From Bosea sp. Tri-49 (GTDB lineage: Bacteria > Pseudomonadota > Alphaproteobacteria > Rhizobiales > Beijerinckiaceae): 64,000 nt of DNA. Below are positions 9,552 to 18,140 of the stretch, one piece after another. Numbering within the stretch: the stretch's first letter is position 1; each line of letters begins with the position of its first letter. Below the pieces are notes generated by a model. That model was not told the DNA's origin. It saw only the letters and a list, made by a program, of their open reading frames with translations, and did not search any database. The position numbers and the translations under genes are program-made. The DNA is taken from assembly GCF_003952665.1 (NCBI RefSeq), contig NZ_CP017946.1:186001-250000 (forward strand), written 5' to 3'.

Positions 9552-10657
9552 TGAGCGTGCTGACCTCCGGTGGCCCGGTCAAAGTCCTCGTCGTCGACGA
9601 TTCCGTGCTGATGCAGAAGTTGATGACGCAGATCGTCAACTCGACACCCGGTTTCCAGGTGATCGGCGTCGCCGGCAGCGCCGAGGAAGGCTGGGACGCG
9701 ATCCAGGAATTGCGGCCCGACATCCTGACGCTCGATATGGAGCTGCCCGGCCGTCATGGGCTCAAGCTGCTGGCCCGGGTGCTGAAACAGGATCCGCTGC
9801 CGGTGCTGATCGTCTCGGCCTTTGGCGGGCCGGGTGCCGACAACACCATCCAGGCACTGGAGCTCGGCGCGATCGACTTCATCGAAAAGCCGGATGGGGC
9901 GACCCATACGCTCGAAGGCTTCATGAAGCATGTCGCGGCGGCGCTGCAACGTGCCTCGGCCAGCCGGCGCCTGATGGCGGCTGCGAAGGAAATGGTCACG
10001 CAGCAGCGGCCCCAGAGCGCTCCGGCCCGGCCCGTTGCGGTGCATATGCCTGCCAACCACGGCAAGGTCTCGCTGATCGCGATCGGCGCCTCGACCGGCG
10101 GCGTGCCGGCAGTGCAGACCGTGATGCGCGATGCTGCGCATCTGCGCCTGCCGATCGCGGTGGTCCAGCACATGCCGGCCGGCTACACGGCCAAGTTCGC
10201 GGCCCGGCTTTCGGCTGCGACCGGGCTCGACGTGCGCGAGGCGGCCGATGGCGATCGCCTGCGGCCGGGCATGGCGGTGGTCGCGCCGGGCGGCACGAAG
10301 CATCTCGAGATCGAGGAGCGGCGCGGCGAACTCGTCTGTGTCGTCAAGGAGGGGCCGCTGGTCAGCGGGCACTGCCCTTCGGTCGACGTGATGTTCCATT
10401 CGGTCGCCCGCTCGCTCGGCAGCCACGCGATCGGCGTCCTGCTCACCGGCATGGGCCGCGACGGCGCTGACGGTTTGTTAGCTATGCGCAAAGCCGGTGC
10501 TGCGACGTTAATCCAAAGTGGCGAGACCTGTGTGGTAAACGGGATGCCGAAAGCCGCGTTCGAGTTGGGCGCCGCTGATCGGGTCGTACCGCTCGACCAG
10601 ATCGGAGGCGCCATCGCGGGACTGCTGGGCGAGCGCCCGCAGCAGCGCACCGCATAG
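9551..10657 (+). CDS. cheB: Chemotaxis methylesterase/response regulator CheB
   Basis: 368 residues from the ATG at 9551, which shares a base with the cheD stop; an in-frame GTG at 9548 is an alternative. The N-terminal receiver has Asp16-Asp17 and phospho-acceptor Asp62 (ILTLDMELPG). A linker is followed by the methylesterase domain with the Ser of GASTGGVPA, the His of VVQHMPAG and the Asp of GMGRDGADG, a complete catalytic triad. It removes receptor methyl groups and opposes CheR. Confidence 0.96.
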   Translation: MSVLTSGGPVKVLVVDDSVLMQKLMTQIVNSTPGFQVIGVAGSAEEGWDAIQELRPDILTLDMELPGRHGLKLLARVLKQDPLPVLIVSAFGGPGADNTIQALELGAIDFIEKPDGATHTLEGFMKHVAAALQRASASRRLMAAAKEMVTQQRPQSAPARPVAVHMPANHGKVSLIAIGASTGGVPAVQTVMRDAAHLRLPIAVVQHMPAGYTAKFAARLSAATGLDVREAADGDRLRPGMAVVAPGGTKHLEIEERRGELVCVVKEGPLVSGHCPSVDVMFHSVARSLGSHAIGVLLTGMGRDGADGLLAMRKAGAATLIQSGETCVVNGMPKAAFELGAADRVVPLDQIGGAIAGLLGERPQQRTA

Positions 10658-10709
10658 ATCATCGCGCGTCCGAACGGACGCGGTCACGATGATCTATCAC
10701 ATTGTTATC

Positions 10710-10755
10710 GCATCGGATTCCTCCGAAAAGTGGAATCCACTTTTCGGTCCGATGC
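10710..10755. repeat. 46-bp palindromic repeat with CCGAAAAGTGG core
   Basis: Inner arms at 10723-10734 and 10736-10747 are perfect reverse complements (CCGAAAAGTGGA) around one central base. Outer arms at 10710-10717 and 10748-10755 (GCATCGGA) also pair, leaving five unpaired bases on the left. I recall palindromes with the core CCGAAAAGTGG as scattered intergenic repeats in Hyphomicrobiales. It lies between cheB and the last receiver gene, so it would form a hairpin inside the chemotaxis mRNA. Confidence 0.8.
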
Positions 10756-10769
10756 TATGGGAGAGTGCC

Positions 10770-11156
10770 ATGTCAAAGGCGAGAAGCGAGTATCGCATCC
10801 TTGTGGTCGACGACCAGAAGAGCATGCGCGGCCTTGCCACCTATTTCCTCAAGCAGATCGAGTTCCAGGACATCGATGAGGCAGAGAATGCCCGCGAAGC
10901 CCTGATGAAAATGCAGACCAAGCGCTACGATCTGCTGCTGCTCGACTGGAACATGGACGGGATGAGCGGCATCGACCTCCTGCGCGCCATCCGCTCGGTG
11001 CCGGAGCTCAATCAGATCAAGATCATCATGGCGACCTCGGAGCGCTCGGTCGACAAGATGGACGAAGCGACCACCAACGGCGCCGACCATTACGTCGTGA
11101 AGCCCTATGAGCTGCGCGATCTCGAGGTGCGCGTGAAGAAGGTTCTGGCCTGCTGA
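10770..11156 (+). CDS. CheY-type response regulator, last gene of the chemotaxis cluster
   Basis: 128 residues from the ATG at 10770, which has GGGAG about 8 bases upstream; longer starts would run through the palindromic repeat. All receiver landmarks are present: VVDDQKSMR (acidic pair), phospho-acceptor Asp59 (LLLLDWNMDGMSG), the Thr in IMATSE and the Lys in YVVKPYE. It has no output domain, so it is a second CheY that may compete with the first or act as a phosphate sink. A strong terminator follows at 11184. Confidence 0.92.
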   Translation: MSKARSEYRILVVDDQKSMRGLATYFLKQIEFQDIDEAENAREALMKMQTKRYDLLLLDWNMDGMSGIDLLRAIRSVPELNQIKIIMATSERSVDKMDEATTNGADHYVVKPYELRDLEVRVKKVLAC

Positions 11157-11183
11157 GCGGCCCGCGCTCCTCGCGAACGATCA

Positions 11184-11210
11184 ACGCCCCGGCCCGTGCC
11201 GGGGCGTTTT
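11184..11210 (+). terminator. Rho-independent terminator of the chemotaxis cluster
   Basis: A 10-bp GC-rich stem (ACGCCCCGGC with GCCGGGGCGT) and a 4-base loop are followed by TTTTCGTTT. It stands 28 bases after the stop of the last receiver gene and closes the chemotaxis unit. Confidence 0.88.
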
Positions 11211-11285
11211 CGTTTCCGCTCGCGGATATCTTACTTGGCGAGTAGGCTAATCCGGCAGTAGCCTGGCATCATCGCGGAGCTTCCC

Positions 11286-11843
11286 ATGCGCTTCCATCGC
11301 CGCCAGTTTCTCGCTCTTCTCGCGCTCGCACCGGCTGCTCCGGCGCTGGCCGCGCAAGGGGACAGCAATGCCTACGCCTTCAGCTTCGACCGGGCGGAGG
11401 GTGGGCGCATTCCGCTCTCGGCCTATCGCGGCAAGCCGATCCTGATCGTCAACACGGCGACGCAATGCGGCCTTGCCGGGCAGTTCGTCGGGCTCGAACA
11501 GCTCTGGCAGCGCTACCGCGACCGCGGCCTCGTCCTGATCGCGGTGCCGAGCAATGATTTCGGCGGGCAGGAGCCGCTCGACGGCGCGGCGATCGCCGAG
11601 GCGGTGCGCCAGAGCCATGGCGCGAACTATCCGATCACGCAGAAGAACGTCGTGCGCGGACCGGATGCCCATCCGTTCTATCGCTGGGCGGCGAACCAGC
11701 GCCCGACCGAGCTGCCGAACTGGAACTTCCACAAATACCTGATTGGCCGCGATGGCAGCCTGATCGGCAGCTTCAGCTCGCGCAGCGACCCGCTGGCGCC
11801 GGAACTCGTCCGCGCGATCGGGCAGGAGCTGGAGAAGGGCTGA
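11286..11843 (+). CDS. Exported glutathione peroxidase family protein
   Basis: 185 residues. The N-terminus MRFHRRQFLALLALAPAAPALAAQ is a Tat-like signal peptide (RRQFLAL, hydrophobic stretch, AxA cleavage site near residue 23). The mature part is a glutathione-peroxidase fold with the peroxidatic cysteine in NTATQCGLAGQF (Cys, not selenocysteine), the Gln of PSNDFGGQEP and the WNFHKYLI motif. It probably reduces hydroperoxides in the periplasm, perhaps using thioredoxin-like donors. It is monocistronic and convergent with manC across a palindromic repeat. Confidence 0.9.
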   Translation: MRFHRRQFLALLALAPAAPALAAQGDSNAYAFSFDRAEGGRIPLSAYRGKPILIVNTATQCGLAGQFVGLEQLWQRYRDRGLVLIAVPSNDFGGQEPLDGAAIAEAVRQSHGANYPITQKNVVRGPDAHPFYRWAANQRPTELPNWNFHKYLIGRDGSLIGSFSSRSDPLAPELVRAIGQELEKG

Positions 11844-11852
11844 GCCCTATCC

Positions 11853-11933
11853 GTCATTGCGAGGAGCGCAAGCGACGAAGCAATCCAGGGCTCGCTCAAC
11901 GGCCCTGGATTGCTTCGCTGCGCTCGCAATGAC
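11853..11933. repeat. Intergenic inverted repeat, GTCATTGCGAG family, copy 1
   Basis: 81 bases beginning GTCATTGCGAG and ending CTCGCAATGAC, with inner arms GAAGCAATCCAGGG and CCCTGGATTGCTTC. The left arm carries a few extra bases, so the hairpin is imperfect. A second copy is at 19168-19255. Both lie between convergent genes. I recall sequences of this type as dispersed repeats in Bosea, Bradyrhizobium and relatives. It may act as a two-way terminator or mRNA end. Confidence 0.88.
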
Positions 11934-11953
11934 GATGCAGCGCGCGGGCGCCC

Positions 11954-13369
11954 TCAGCTGCGCGCGTAGATGTCCTCGATGCGGATGATGTCGTCCTCGC
12001 CGGTGTAGCTGCCGACCTGGACCTCGATCAGTTCGAGCCCGATCTTGCCGGGGTTCTTCAGCCGGTGGGTGCAGCCGATCGGCAGGTAGACCGACTCGTT
12101 CTCGTGGACGAATTTGACAGTGCCGTCGAGCGTGACCTCGGCGGTGCCGCGCACGACGACCCAATGCTCGGCGCGGTGGAAATGCTTCTGCAGGCTGAGC
12201 TGGCCGCCTTCCTTGACGTGGATGCGCTTGACCTGGAAGCGGGCGCCGATGTCGATGCGCTGATACCAGCCCCAGGGCCGGTAGATGCGCAGATGCTCGC
12301 TGGCCTCGGGGCGCCCTTCTGCCTTCATCTGCTCGACCAGCGTCTTGACCTTGCCGGCTGCCGACATGGAGGCGACGAGCACGGCATCGCGGGTCGAGAC
12401 CACGACGACGTCGTCGAGCCCGACCACGGTGGTCAGCACGTCCTCGCTGCGGATCAGCGAGCGGCGGGTGTCGAGCGCAACCGCCGGTCCCTCCAGCACA
12501 TTGCCGTCGGCGTCCTGCGGCTTGATCGCGTGGATCGAATCCCAGGAGCCGACATCGGACCAGTCGAAAGACGCGGCGAGCATGCCGGCATGGGAGGTGC
12601 GCTCCATCACGGCATAGTCGATCGAGATCTTGGTGGCCTTGCCGAAGCTCTCGGGATCGAGCCGCAGGAAGTCGAGATCGCGGGTGGCCTTCTCGACCGC
12701 AGCCTCGGCCGCCGAGAGCACGGCTGGTGCATGGCGCGAGAGCTCCTCGCGCATGGTCTTGGCGGCGAACAGGAAATTGCCGCTGTTCCAGAGATAGCCC
12801 TCGGCGACATATTTTTCGGCGATGTCGAGCTTCGGCTTCTCGACGAAGCGGGAGAGGCGGCTGGCGTCGGGCTCGGGCAGCGCTTTGCCCGGGGCGAGAT
12901 AGCCATAAGCGGTCGAGGGATGCGTCGGCTTGATGCCGAGCGTCATGATCAGCCCGGTCGCAGCCAAGCTCGCCGCGCGCTTGCAGTCCGCGCGGAAGGC
13001 CTCGGCGTCGCCGACGACATGGTCGGAGGCGAGCGCGACGCAGACGGCTTCCGGATCGCGCTTGCTGGCCATGACCGTGCCGACCGCGATGGCCGCTGCG
13101 GAATCGCGCCGCTCGGGCTCCAGCACGATCTCACCCTTGATGCCGAGCGCCAGCATCTGCTCGGCGACGATGAAGCGGAAATCATTGTTGGTGATGACGA
13201 TCGGCGCGCCGAAAGCCGGATCGACGAGGCGCCGCAGCGTCGCCTGGAAGGTCGAGAGGCCGTCCTCCAGCAGCGCGATGAACTGCTTCGGCATGGTGTC
13301 GCGCGAGAGCGGCCACAGCCGGGTGCCGGAGCCGCCGGCCATGATGAGAGGAACGATCTTTGCAGCCAT
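11954..13369 (-). CDS. manC: Mannose-1-phosphate guanylyltransferase / mannose-6-phosphate isomerase
   Basis: 471 residues, the usual length of this two-domain enzyme. The N-terminal nucleotidyltransferase shows LIMAGGSGTRLWPLSR and FVEKPK, the GTP and sugar-phosphate motifs. The C-terminal ~120 residues are a type II phosphomannose isomerase cupin (RPWGWYQRID, HRAEHWVVVRG, YLPIGCTHRLKNPG). It makes GDP-mannose for exopolysaccharide or lipopolysaccharide. It ends a leftward run of genes that also includes a UDP-sugar epimerase, which fits a role in surface polysaccharide. Confidence 0.94.
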   Translation of the reverse strand: MAAKIVPLIMAGGSGTRLWPLSRDTMPKQFIALLEDGLSTFQATLRRLVDPAFGAPIVITNNDFRFIVAEQMLALGIKGEIVLEPERRDSAAAIAVGTVMASKRDPEAVCVALASDHVVGDAEAFRADCKRAASLAATGLIMTLGIKPTHPSTAYGYLAPGKALPEPDASRLSRFVEKPKLDIAEKYVAEGYLWNSGNFLFAAKTMREELSRHAPAVLSAAEAAVEKATRDLDFLRLDPESFGKATKISIDYAVMERTSHAGMLAASFDWSDVGSWDSIHAIKPQDADGNVLEGPAVALDTRRSLIRSEDVLTTVVGLDDVVVVSTRDAVLVASMSAAGKVKTLVEQMKAEGRPEASEHLRIYRPWGWYQRIDIGARFQVKRIHVKEGGQLSLQKHFHRAEHWVVVRGTAEVTLDGTVKFVHENESVYLPIGCTHRLKNPGKIGLELIEVQVGSYTGEDDIIRIEDIYARS

Positions 13370-13472
13370 GAACGGGTTCCGGCGAAAACTGGTCCCCCAT
13401 TCCTACAGCACCGAAGCTACCATCCGATAAACGCTCGCTAGGAGAGGATGATGGTGTCGGTCGAGATCCTGT

Positions 13473-14018
13473 TCACCCTTTCGGCTTCTGCCCCGGTCGG
13501 AACGCCACGATCACGGCCGGGTCGGTTTCGAGGTACGGTCCCTCGATCAGGTCGATGCAGTAGGGGATCGCCGGCATCACCGCGTCGAGGCATTCGGCGA
13601 TGGCGCGCGGGCGGCCGGGCAGGTTGACGATCAGCGACTTGCCGCGAGTACCGGCGAGCTGGCGCGAGAGGATCGCGGTCGGCACCTTGGCGAGGCTGAC
13701 CTGGCGCATCAATTCACCGAAGCCGGGCATCAGCTTGTCGATCACATCCTCGGTCGCTTCGGGCGTGACGTCGCGCGGGGCAGGGCCGGTACCGCCCGTC
13801 GTGACGATCAGGCAGCAGCCCTCCTTGTCGGCGAGTTCGATCAGCGTCTGCGCGATGCCGCCGCGCTCGTCGGGGATGACGCGGGTGATCGCTTGCCACG
13901 GGCTGGTCAGCGCCTTGGCGAGATAATCGAGGATGGCCGGGCCGCCCTCGTCGGCGTAGACGCCGGCCGAGGCGCGGTCGGAGACGGTGACGATGCCGAT
14001 CTTCGCAGGGGACGCCAT
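13473..14018 (-). CDS. mog: Molybdopterin adenylyltransferase (MogA/MoaB family)
   Basis: 181 residues. It begins KIGIVTVSDRASAGVYADEGGPAI and carries TTGGTGPAPRDVTPEAT and the GKSLIVNLPGRP motif of the MoaB/Mog fold. It activates molybdopterin by adenylylation so that molybdenum can be inserted. Length and the GTGPAPRD signature favour Mog over the non-catalytic MoaB. It sits 8 bases downstream of the epimerase gene and may be co-transcribed with it, although the two functions are unrelated. Confidence 0.9.
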   Translation of the reverse strand: MASPAKIGIVTVSDRASAGVYADEGGPAILDYLAKALTSPWQAITRVIPDERGGIAQTLIELADKEGCCLIVTTGGTGPAPRDVTPEATEDVIDKLMPGFGELMRQVSLAKVPTAILSRQLAGTRGKSLIVNLPGRPRAIAECLDAVMPAIPYCIDLIEGPYLETDPAVIVAFRPGQKPKG

Positions 14019-14026
14019 GGTTTTCC

Positions 14027-15034
14027 TCAGACGCGGTAGAAATCGCGATACCAGCGCACCATGCGCCCGATGCCCTCGGCGAGCGGGGTGTGCGGGCGAA
14101 AGCCGACCGCCGCCTCCAGCGCCGAGACGTCGGCGGCGGTGCGCAGCACGTCGCCGGGCTGGCGCGGCTTCATCTCCATCACGGCCTTCTTGCCGACCGC
14201 CTGCTCGATTGTGGCAATGAAGTCCATCAGCGGCACCGGATCGGAGTTGCCGATATTGTAGAGCCGCCAGGGCGCGGAGGAGGTCGCGGGGCTGGGCTCG
14301 TCGCTCGACCAGGCGGGATCGGGCGCGGCGACCTGGTCGAGCACGCGCACCACGCCCTCGACGATATCGTCGACATAGGTGAAGTCGCGCTCGTGCTTGC
14401 CCTCGTTGAAGACCTCGATCGGCTCGCCGGCCAAAATCTTCCGGGTGAAGATCATCGGCGCCATGTCCGGCCGACCCCAGGGGCCGTAGACGGTGAAGAA
14501 GCGCAGGCCCGTCGTCGGCAGCCCGTAGAGATGGCTGTAGGCATGGGCCATGCCTTCGTTCGCCTTCTTGGTCGCGGCGTAGAGGCTGACCGGATGGTCG
14601 ACATTGTCCTCGACGCGGAAGGGCGTGCGGGTGTTGGCGCCGTAGACCGAGCTGGACGAGGCGTAGACGAGATGCTCGACGCCATTGCGGCGGCAGCCTT
14701 CGAGGACATGGCCGAAGCCGGTGAGATTGGAATCGAGATAGGCCTGCGGATTGTCGATCGAGAAGCGCACGCCGGCCTGGGCGCCGAGATGGACGACGCG
14801 CTCGAAGCGGCCTTCAGCGAAAAGCTTGGCCATGCGGTCGCGATCGGCGAGGTCGAGCGTCTCGAAGCTGAAGCGGTTATGGCCGGCAAGGCGGGCGAGG
14901 CGCGCCTGCTTCAAGGCGGGATCGTAATAATCGTTGAGGTTGTCGATGCCGACGACCTCGTCGCCGCGTTCGAGCAGAACCCGGGCTGTCTCGTTGCCGA
15001 TGAAGCCGGCAGCCCCCGTCACCAGAACGCGCAT
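14027..15034 (-). CDS. NAD-dependent epimerase, UDP-glucuronate 4-epimerase type
   Basis: 335 residues of the extended short-chain dehydrogenase fold. It has TGAAGFIGNETARVLLERG for NAD binding, the catalytic Ser in YASSSSVYG and the YAATKK Tyr/Lys pair. The stretch IDNLNDYYDPALKQARL is typical of UDP-glucuronate 4-epimerases (LpsL/CapI type), which supply UDP-galacturonate for polysaccharides. Substrate is inferred from family resemblance only. With manC nearby it points to a sugar-nucleotide supply block. Confidence 0.9.
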   Translation of the reverse strand: MRVLVTGAAGFIGNETARVLLERGDEVVGIDNLNDYYDPALKQARLARLAGHNRFSFETLDLADRDRMAKLFAEGRFERVVHLGAQAGVRFSIDNPQAYLDSNLTGFGHVLEGCRRNGVEHLVYASSSSVYGANTRTPFRVEDNVDHPVSLYAATKKANEGMAHAYSHLYGLPTTGLRFFTVYGPWGRPDMAPMIFTRKILAGEPIEVFNEGKHERDFTYVDDIVEGVVRVLDQVAAPDPAWSSDEPSPATSSAPWRLYNIGNSDPVPLMDFIATIEQAVGKKAVMEMKPRQPGDVLRTAADVSALEAAVGFRPHTPLAEGIGRMVRWYRDFYRV

Positions 15035-15095
15035 GATCCTCCTCGCGCCAGTCGCGGCGTCAAGGTTACGTCTATCGAGCAGCTTGCTGTCCCGG

Positions 15096-16223
15096 TCAAC
15101 GCGGGCCGCGGTCGCGCCAGCGCCTTAGCCGCTTGCGCGCGGTCGCTGCGAGCCGGGGCAGGATGGCGGTTCGGCCGCCGAGCGCGACGATCGCGTTCGC
15201 CATCTCCTGACGCTCGCCCCAGGGATAGGCCGACGGATCGACCCGGTCGCCGGCGCCGCTGTCCAGCCGGAACGGGCGGCCCACGGCGAAATCGGCGCGC
15301 AGCATCTCGATGGCCAGCGCCCGGCCCGGCGAGAGGCGGGCTTTAGTCTCGTCATAGGCGATCTTGAGAAAGTGCGACTGCCCGGCGAGGTCGAGCAGCA
15401 GGCCGCCGGCGATCGGCGTGCCGTCCAGCCGCAGCAGGTCGATACGGGCGGCGTCGACGGCAGCGAAATTCCCGACGATCTCGCGGATATAGGCAACATG
15501 CTCCGGCAGGCTCGCGAGCGCGGTGCCGCCACGGCCCTTCCAGCCGGCTGCTTCGAGCTTGAGGAAATCCTCCAGTGCGGCGAAGGCATCGGCGCCGCGA
15601 TGGCGCTCATAGGCGAGCGCGCCGGCCTTCTCGAGCTGGCGGTGCTGCTGCAGGCGCTTCTTGTAGCCCTGGGCTAGGGCACGCCGCAGATAGCGCTCGG
15701 CATCGTCTCCCGGCTCGGGGACCAGCATCGGCCGCTGCCAGCGCTCGAAGGTCGTGATGGTGTCGCCGGTTGCCGCCAGCGCGGACTCGATGGCGGAGAA
15801 GACGTTACCCTGCATGGGTAATAGAGGCAGCTTCAGGATGCTCGGCAGATCGGGCGCCTCGACGATGGCGCGCACCAGCGCCACGGCGACATCACCCGCA
15901 CGCTCACGGTCGAGCACCGGGGCTGAGGACACCTCGTAGAGCGGCACCAGTGGCGCTTCGAGGACGGGTGCGAAGCCGGTGTGGATGCTGCGGGCTCGGC
16001 CCAGGGCCCAGATGCCGAGCAGGCGCTCCTCGCCCTGCTCGTGCGCCGCGAGGACAACGATATCGTCGGCGGCGATGCCGAAGCTCATCGTAGCCGCGAC
16101 GGCCGCTGGCGCCATATGAAGGTTGGGCGCCTCGGCCCTTCGGCAGAGATCGGCGAAGGCTTCGGCGTAGGTGGCGCCATAGGTCCCGGCCGTCAGGCGG
16201 CGGACCGCGACAGCTGAGCTCAT
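15096..16223 (-). CDS. GNAT family acetyltransferase, BioF2/CelD-like
   Basis: 375 residues with two tandem GNAT-like halves. The second half has GYKKRLQQHRQLEKAG, then FLKLEAAGWKGRGGTAL and FLKIAYDETKARLSPG, features of the BioF2-like acetyltransferase family (CelD in cellulose production, FemAB-like fold). These enzymes are usually linked to polysaccharide or cell-surface acylation. It overlaps the upstream flhB-tail gene by ATGA (16220-16223), so it is translated from the same message as the fliK-like gene. Acceptor unknown. Confidence 0.8.
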   Translation of the reverse strand: MSSAVAVRRLTAGTYGATYAEAFADLCRRAEAPNLHMAPAAVAATMSFGIAADDIVVLAAHEQGEERLLGIWALGRARSIHTGFAPVLEAPLVPLYEVSSAPVLDRERAGDVAVALVRAIVEAPDLPSILKLPLLPMQGNVFSAIESALAATGDTITTFERWQRPMLVPEPGDDAERYLRRALAQGYKKRLQQHRQLEKAGALAYERHRGADAFAALEDFLKLEAAGWKGRGGTALASLPEHVAYIREIVGNFAAVDAARIDLLRLDGTPIAGGLLLDLAGQSHFLKIAYDETKARLSPGRALAIEMLRADFAVGRPFRLDSGAGDRVDPSAYPWGERQEMANAIVALGGRTAILPRLAATARKRLRRWRDRGPR

Positions 16224-16495
16224 GGGCGCGGCGGGCCACCGCTGCGGCGGCGCAGCCCGAGCACGAAGGCGATCACCTGCGCGGTCGCGAGGTAGAGCTC
16301 CTCGGGGATCGTGTCCTCGAGCTCGACCGCCGAGAGCGCCTGCGCCAGCACGGCGTTCTGCTCGACCGCGATGTCGTGCTCGCGCGCCGTCTCGACGATC
16401 TTCTCCGCGACGAGGCCATGGCCCTTGGCGGTGACGCGCGGTGCGCCCTGACCGTCATATTCAAGCGCGACGGCGAGCGGCAAAGGCTGGCTCAT
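16220..16495 (-). CDS. FlhB C-terminal-domain-like protein (FhlB/EscU-tail family)
   Basis: 91 residues matching only the cytoplasmic tail of the flagellar export switch FlhB: PLAVALEYDGQGAPRVTAKGHG, EKIVETAREHDIAVEQNAVLAQAL and IPEELYLATAQVIAFVLGL. There is no membrane part, and the NPTH autocleavage site is absent (it would precede this region). Such stand-alone tails occur next to fliK-like genes in several phyla. The gene overlaps the fliK-like gene by 4 bases (16492-16495) and the acetyltransferase gene by 4. Confidence 0.85.
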   Translation of the reverse strand: MSQPLPLAVALEYDGQGAPRVTAKGHGLVAEKIVETAREHDIAVEQNAVLAQALSAVELEDTIPEELYLATAQVIAFVLGLRRRSGGPPRP

Positions 16496-18021
16496 GAGCG
16501 GCGGTCCAGGAACTGGCCGGCGCTCGCCTTGGCCTGCTGCGGGTGGCCGGTGAAGACCTCGAACTCGGCGCTGTCGAAGCGCGACCTGAGCAGCGAGGTC
16601 TCCAGATCGGGCGTCGCCTGACGCAGCAGACGGCTGGTCTCTTCGCGCTCAGCCCAGAAGGAGACGCCGATGGCACGGCCTTGCAATGTCACCACGCCCT
16701 GCAACGCGCCGAGCGGCTCGACATCGAGCGCGAAGCGCACCCGCCAGAGCGGCGCGTCGGGTGTCGCGGAGCCGGGTTGGGGCGGATCGCGCTCGATCTC
16801 GAGCGGCAGCACGGCGGTGCCGTTCGGCAAAGCAAGCGGAATCTCGGTGAGCCAGCGCGCCTGTGGCTGCTGGTCGAGCCGCGCGGCCTCCTGCGGCAGC
16901 GAGGCGTATTGGGCGAGCGCGATCCGGTCGAGCGCCGCTTCCGCCTGGCCGAACAATGTCTGCGCGATCATGGCGGGGCGGGCGGCGCTGTTGAGGCTCG
17001 GCTCAGCGGCTGGCTGCGGCGTCAGCATGCCGTCGCGCGGCGGGGCAGGGCGCGCCTTGGCTGCCGTCGACGCAGCGGTATCCTGCTCTGGCGCCGTGCG
17101 CACGGCCGGGCGCCCGGGCTGCGGCGCAGTGTCAGCCGTCGTCTCGCCGGGAAGGGGCAACCTCGCTGCCGGTGCGCCTTCGACCGCAGGCTTGAGAAGG
17201 TCGCGCAGGCTCTGTAGCGCCGCCTTGAGATCGGTCTGCGGCGTCGGAGCCTCGCCCGCCGCTTGCCGTGCTTCGAGAAAGACGCCGGAGCGGGCGATAG
17301 CGGCCTTCAGCGCTTCGGGCGTGACTGGCCTGGCCTCCGCCGGCAGCCGCTGAGCGAGGATCTGGTTTACCAGCGTCATCAGCGGCTTCGGCAAGGTGAA
17401 CGCGACCGAGCCCTGAGCCAGACTGCCGAGATTGGCGAAGAGCGGAGCGAAGCTGTCCTGGCGCCCGAGCGCGGCGCCGAGGAGAGGGCCGGCGACCGTA
17501 CGGGGGGAGGCGGGCGCGGTCTGCGGAGTGACCGGCGCGGTGGGGACCGCGAGACCTGCCTGCAAGGCAGCAGGGGCAGTCGTTGTCTGTGCAGTTGCGG
17601 CGGCAATGGTGGGCGAGATCGCCGTTTGGGCCGGCTGTGGAGCGGCCGAGGGCGTGCCAACAGTCGGTTGCCCAGCCGGGGCCGAAGCGTTGGGGCTGCC
17701 AGTTGTTGGCGGGCGAATGCCGACGAGCGTCGCCTGCAGCGGAGCGCCCTGCTCGGCCGGCGCGGCGAGCTTGAGCACCAGGCTGGCGCCGGGCTGCAAC
17801 GCCGCCTGCCTGGCCTCGGGGCCGGCGAGCACGAGCGCGACCTTGACGCCGTTGACCAAAGCGGTGGCGTTGCCGTCGCCATCGAGTGCGACGAGCTTGG
17901 CCTCCACCGTCTTGCCGGCTGCGAGGCCGCCATTGCCATTCATCGCCGCGAGCAGGGTCGCGAGGCTCTGGCTCTTGACGAGCGCGGCGAGTTGCGCCGG
18001 ATCGGGCGGGATGGCTGCCAT
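16492..18021 (-). CDS. Flagellar hook-length control protein FliK-like
   Basis: 509 residues. The first two thirds are low-complexity Ala/Pro/Thr/Gln-rich sequence, as in FliK molecular rulers. The last ~130 residues form the conserved hook-length domain (WLTEIPLALPNGTAVLPLEIERD, WRVRFALDVEPLGALQGVVTLQG, VSFWAEREETSRLLRQATPDLE). It is the first gene of a leftward unit with the FlhB tail. No other flagellar structural gene is in the window, so this may be an accessory FliK rather than the main one. Confidence 0.82.
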   Translation of the reverse strand: MAAIPPDPAQLAALVKSQSLATLLAAMNGNGGLAAGKTVEAKLVALDGDGNATALVNGVKVALVLAGPEARQAALQPGASLVLKLAAPAEQGAPLQATLVGIRPPTTGSPNASAPAGQPTVGTPSAAPQPAQTAISPTIAAATAQTTTAPAALQAGLAVPTAPVTPQTAPASPRTVAGPLLGAALGRQDSFAPLFANLGSLAQGSVAFTLPKPLMTLVNQILAQRLPAEARPVTPEALKAAIARSGVFLEARQAAGEAPTPQTDLKAALQSLRDLLKPAVEGAPAARLPLPGETTADTAPQPGRPAVRTAPEQDTAASTAAKARPAPPRDGMLTPQPAAEPSLNSAARPAMIAQTLFGQAEAALDRIALAQYASLPQEAARLDQQPQARWLTEIPLALPNGTAVLPLEIERDPPQPGSATPDAPLWRVRFALDVEPLGALQGVVTLQGRAIGVSFWAEREETSRLLRQATPDLETSLLRSRFDSAEFEVFTGHPQQAKASAGQFLDRRS

Positions 18022-18140
18022 CCGAACAGCCTGCCACGAAATGTTAAGGATTTTCTTGCGCTGGGCCGTGTTGCGCCTGTGGCGCTGGTGCGGGCGACAT
18101 CTCTGCGGCAGGTTTGCGCGCCTGTTCTGGAGAGATCGTC

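Noticed and set aside
12065..13441. A 458-codon open frame opposite manC
   Set aside because: Shadow of manC, which has all its nucleotidyltransferase and cupin motifs.
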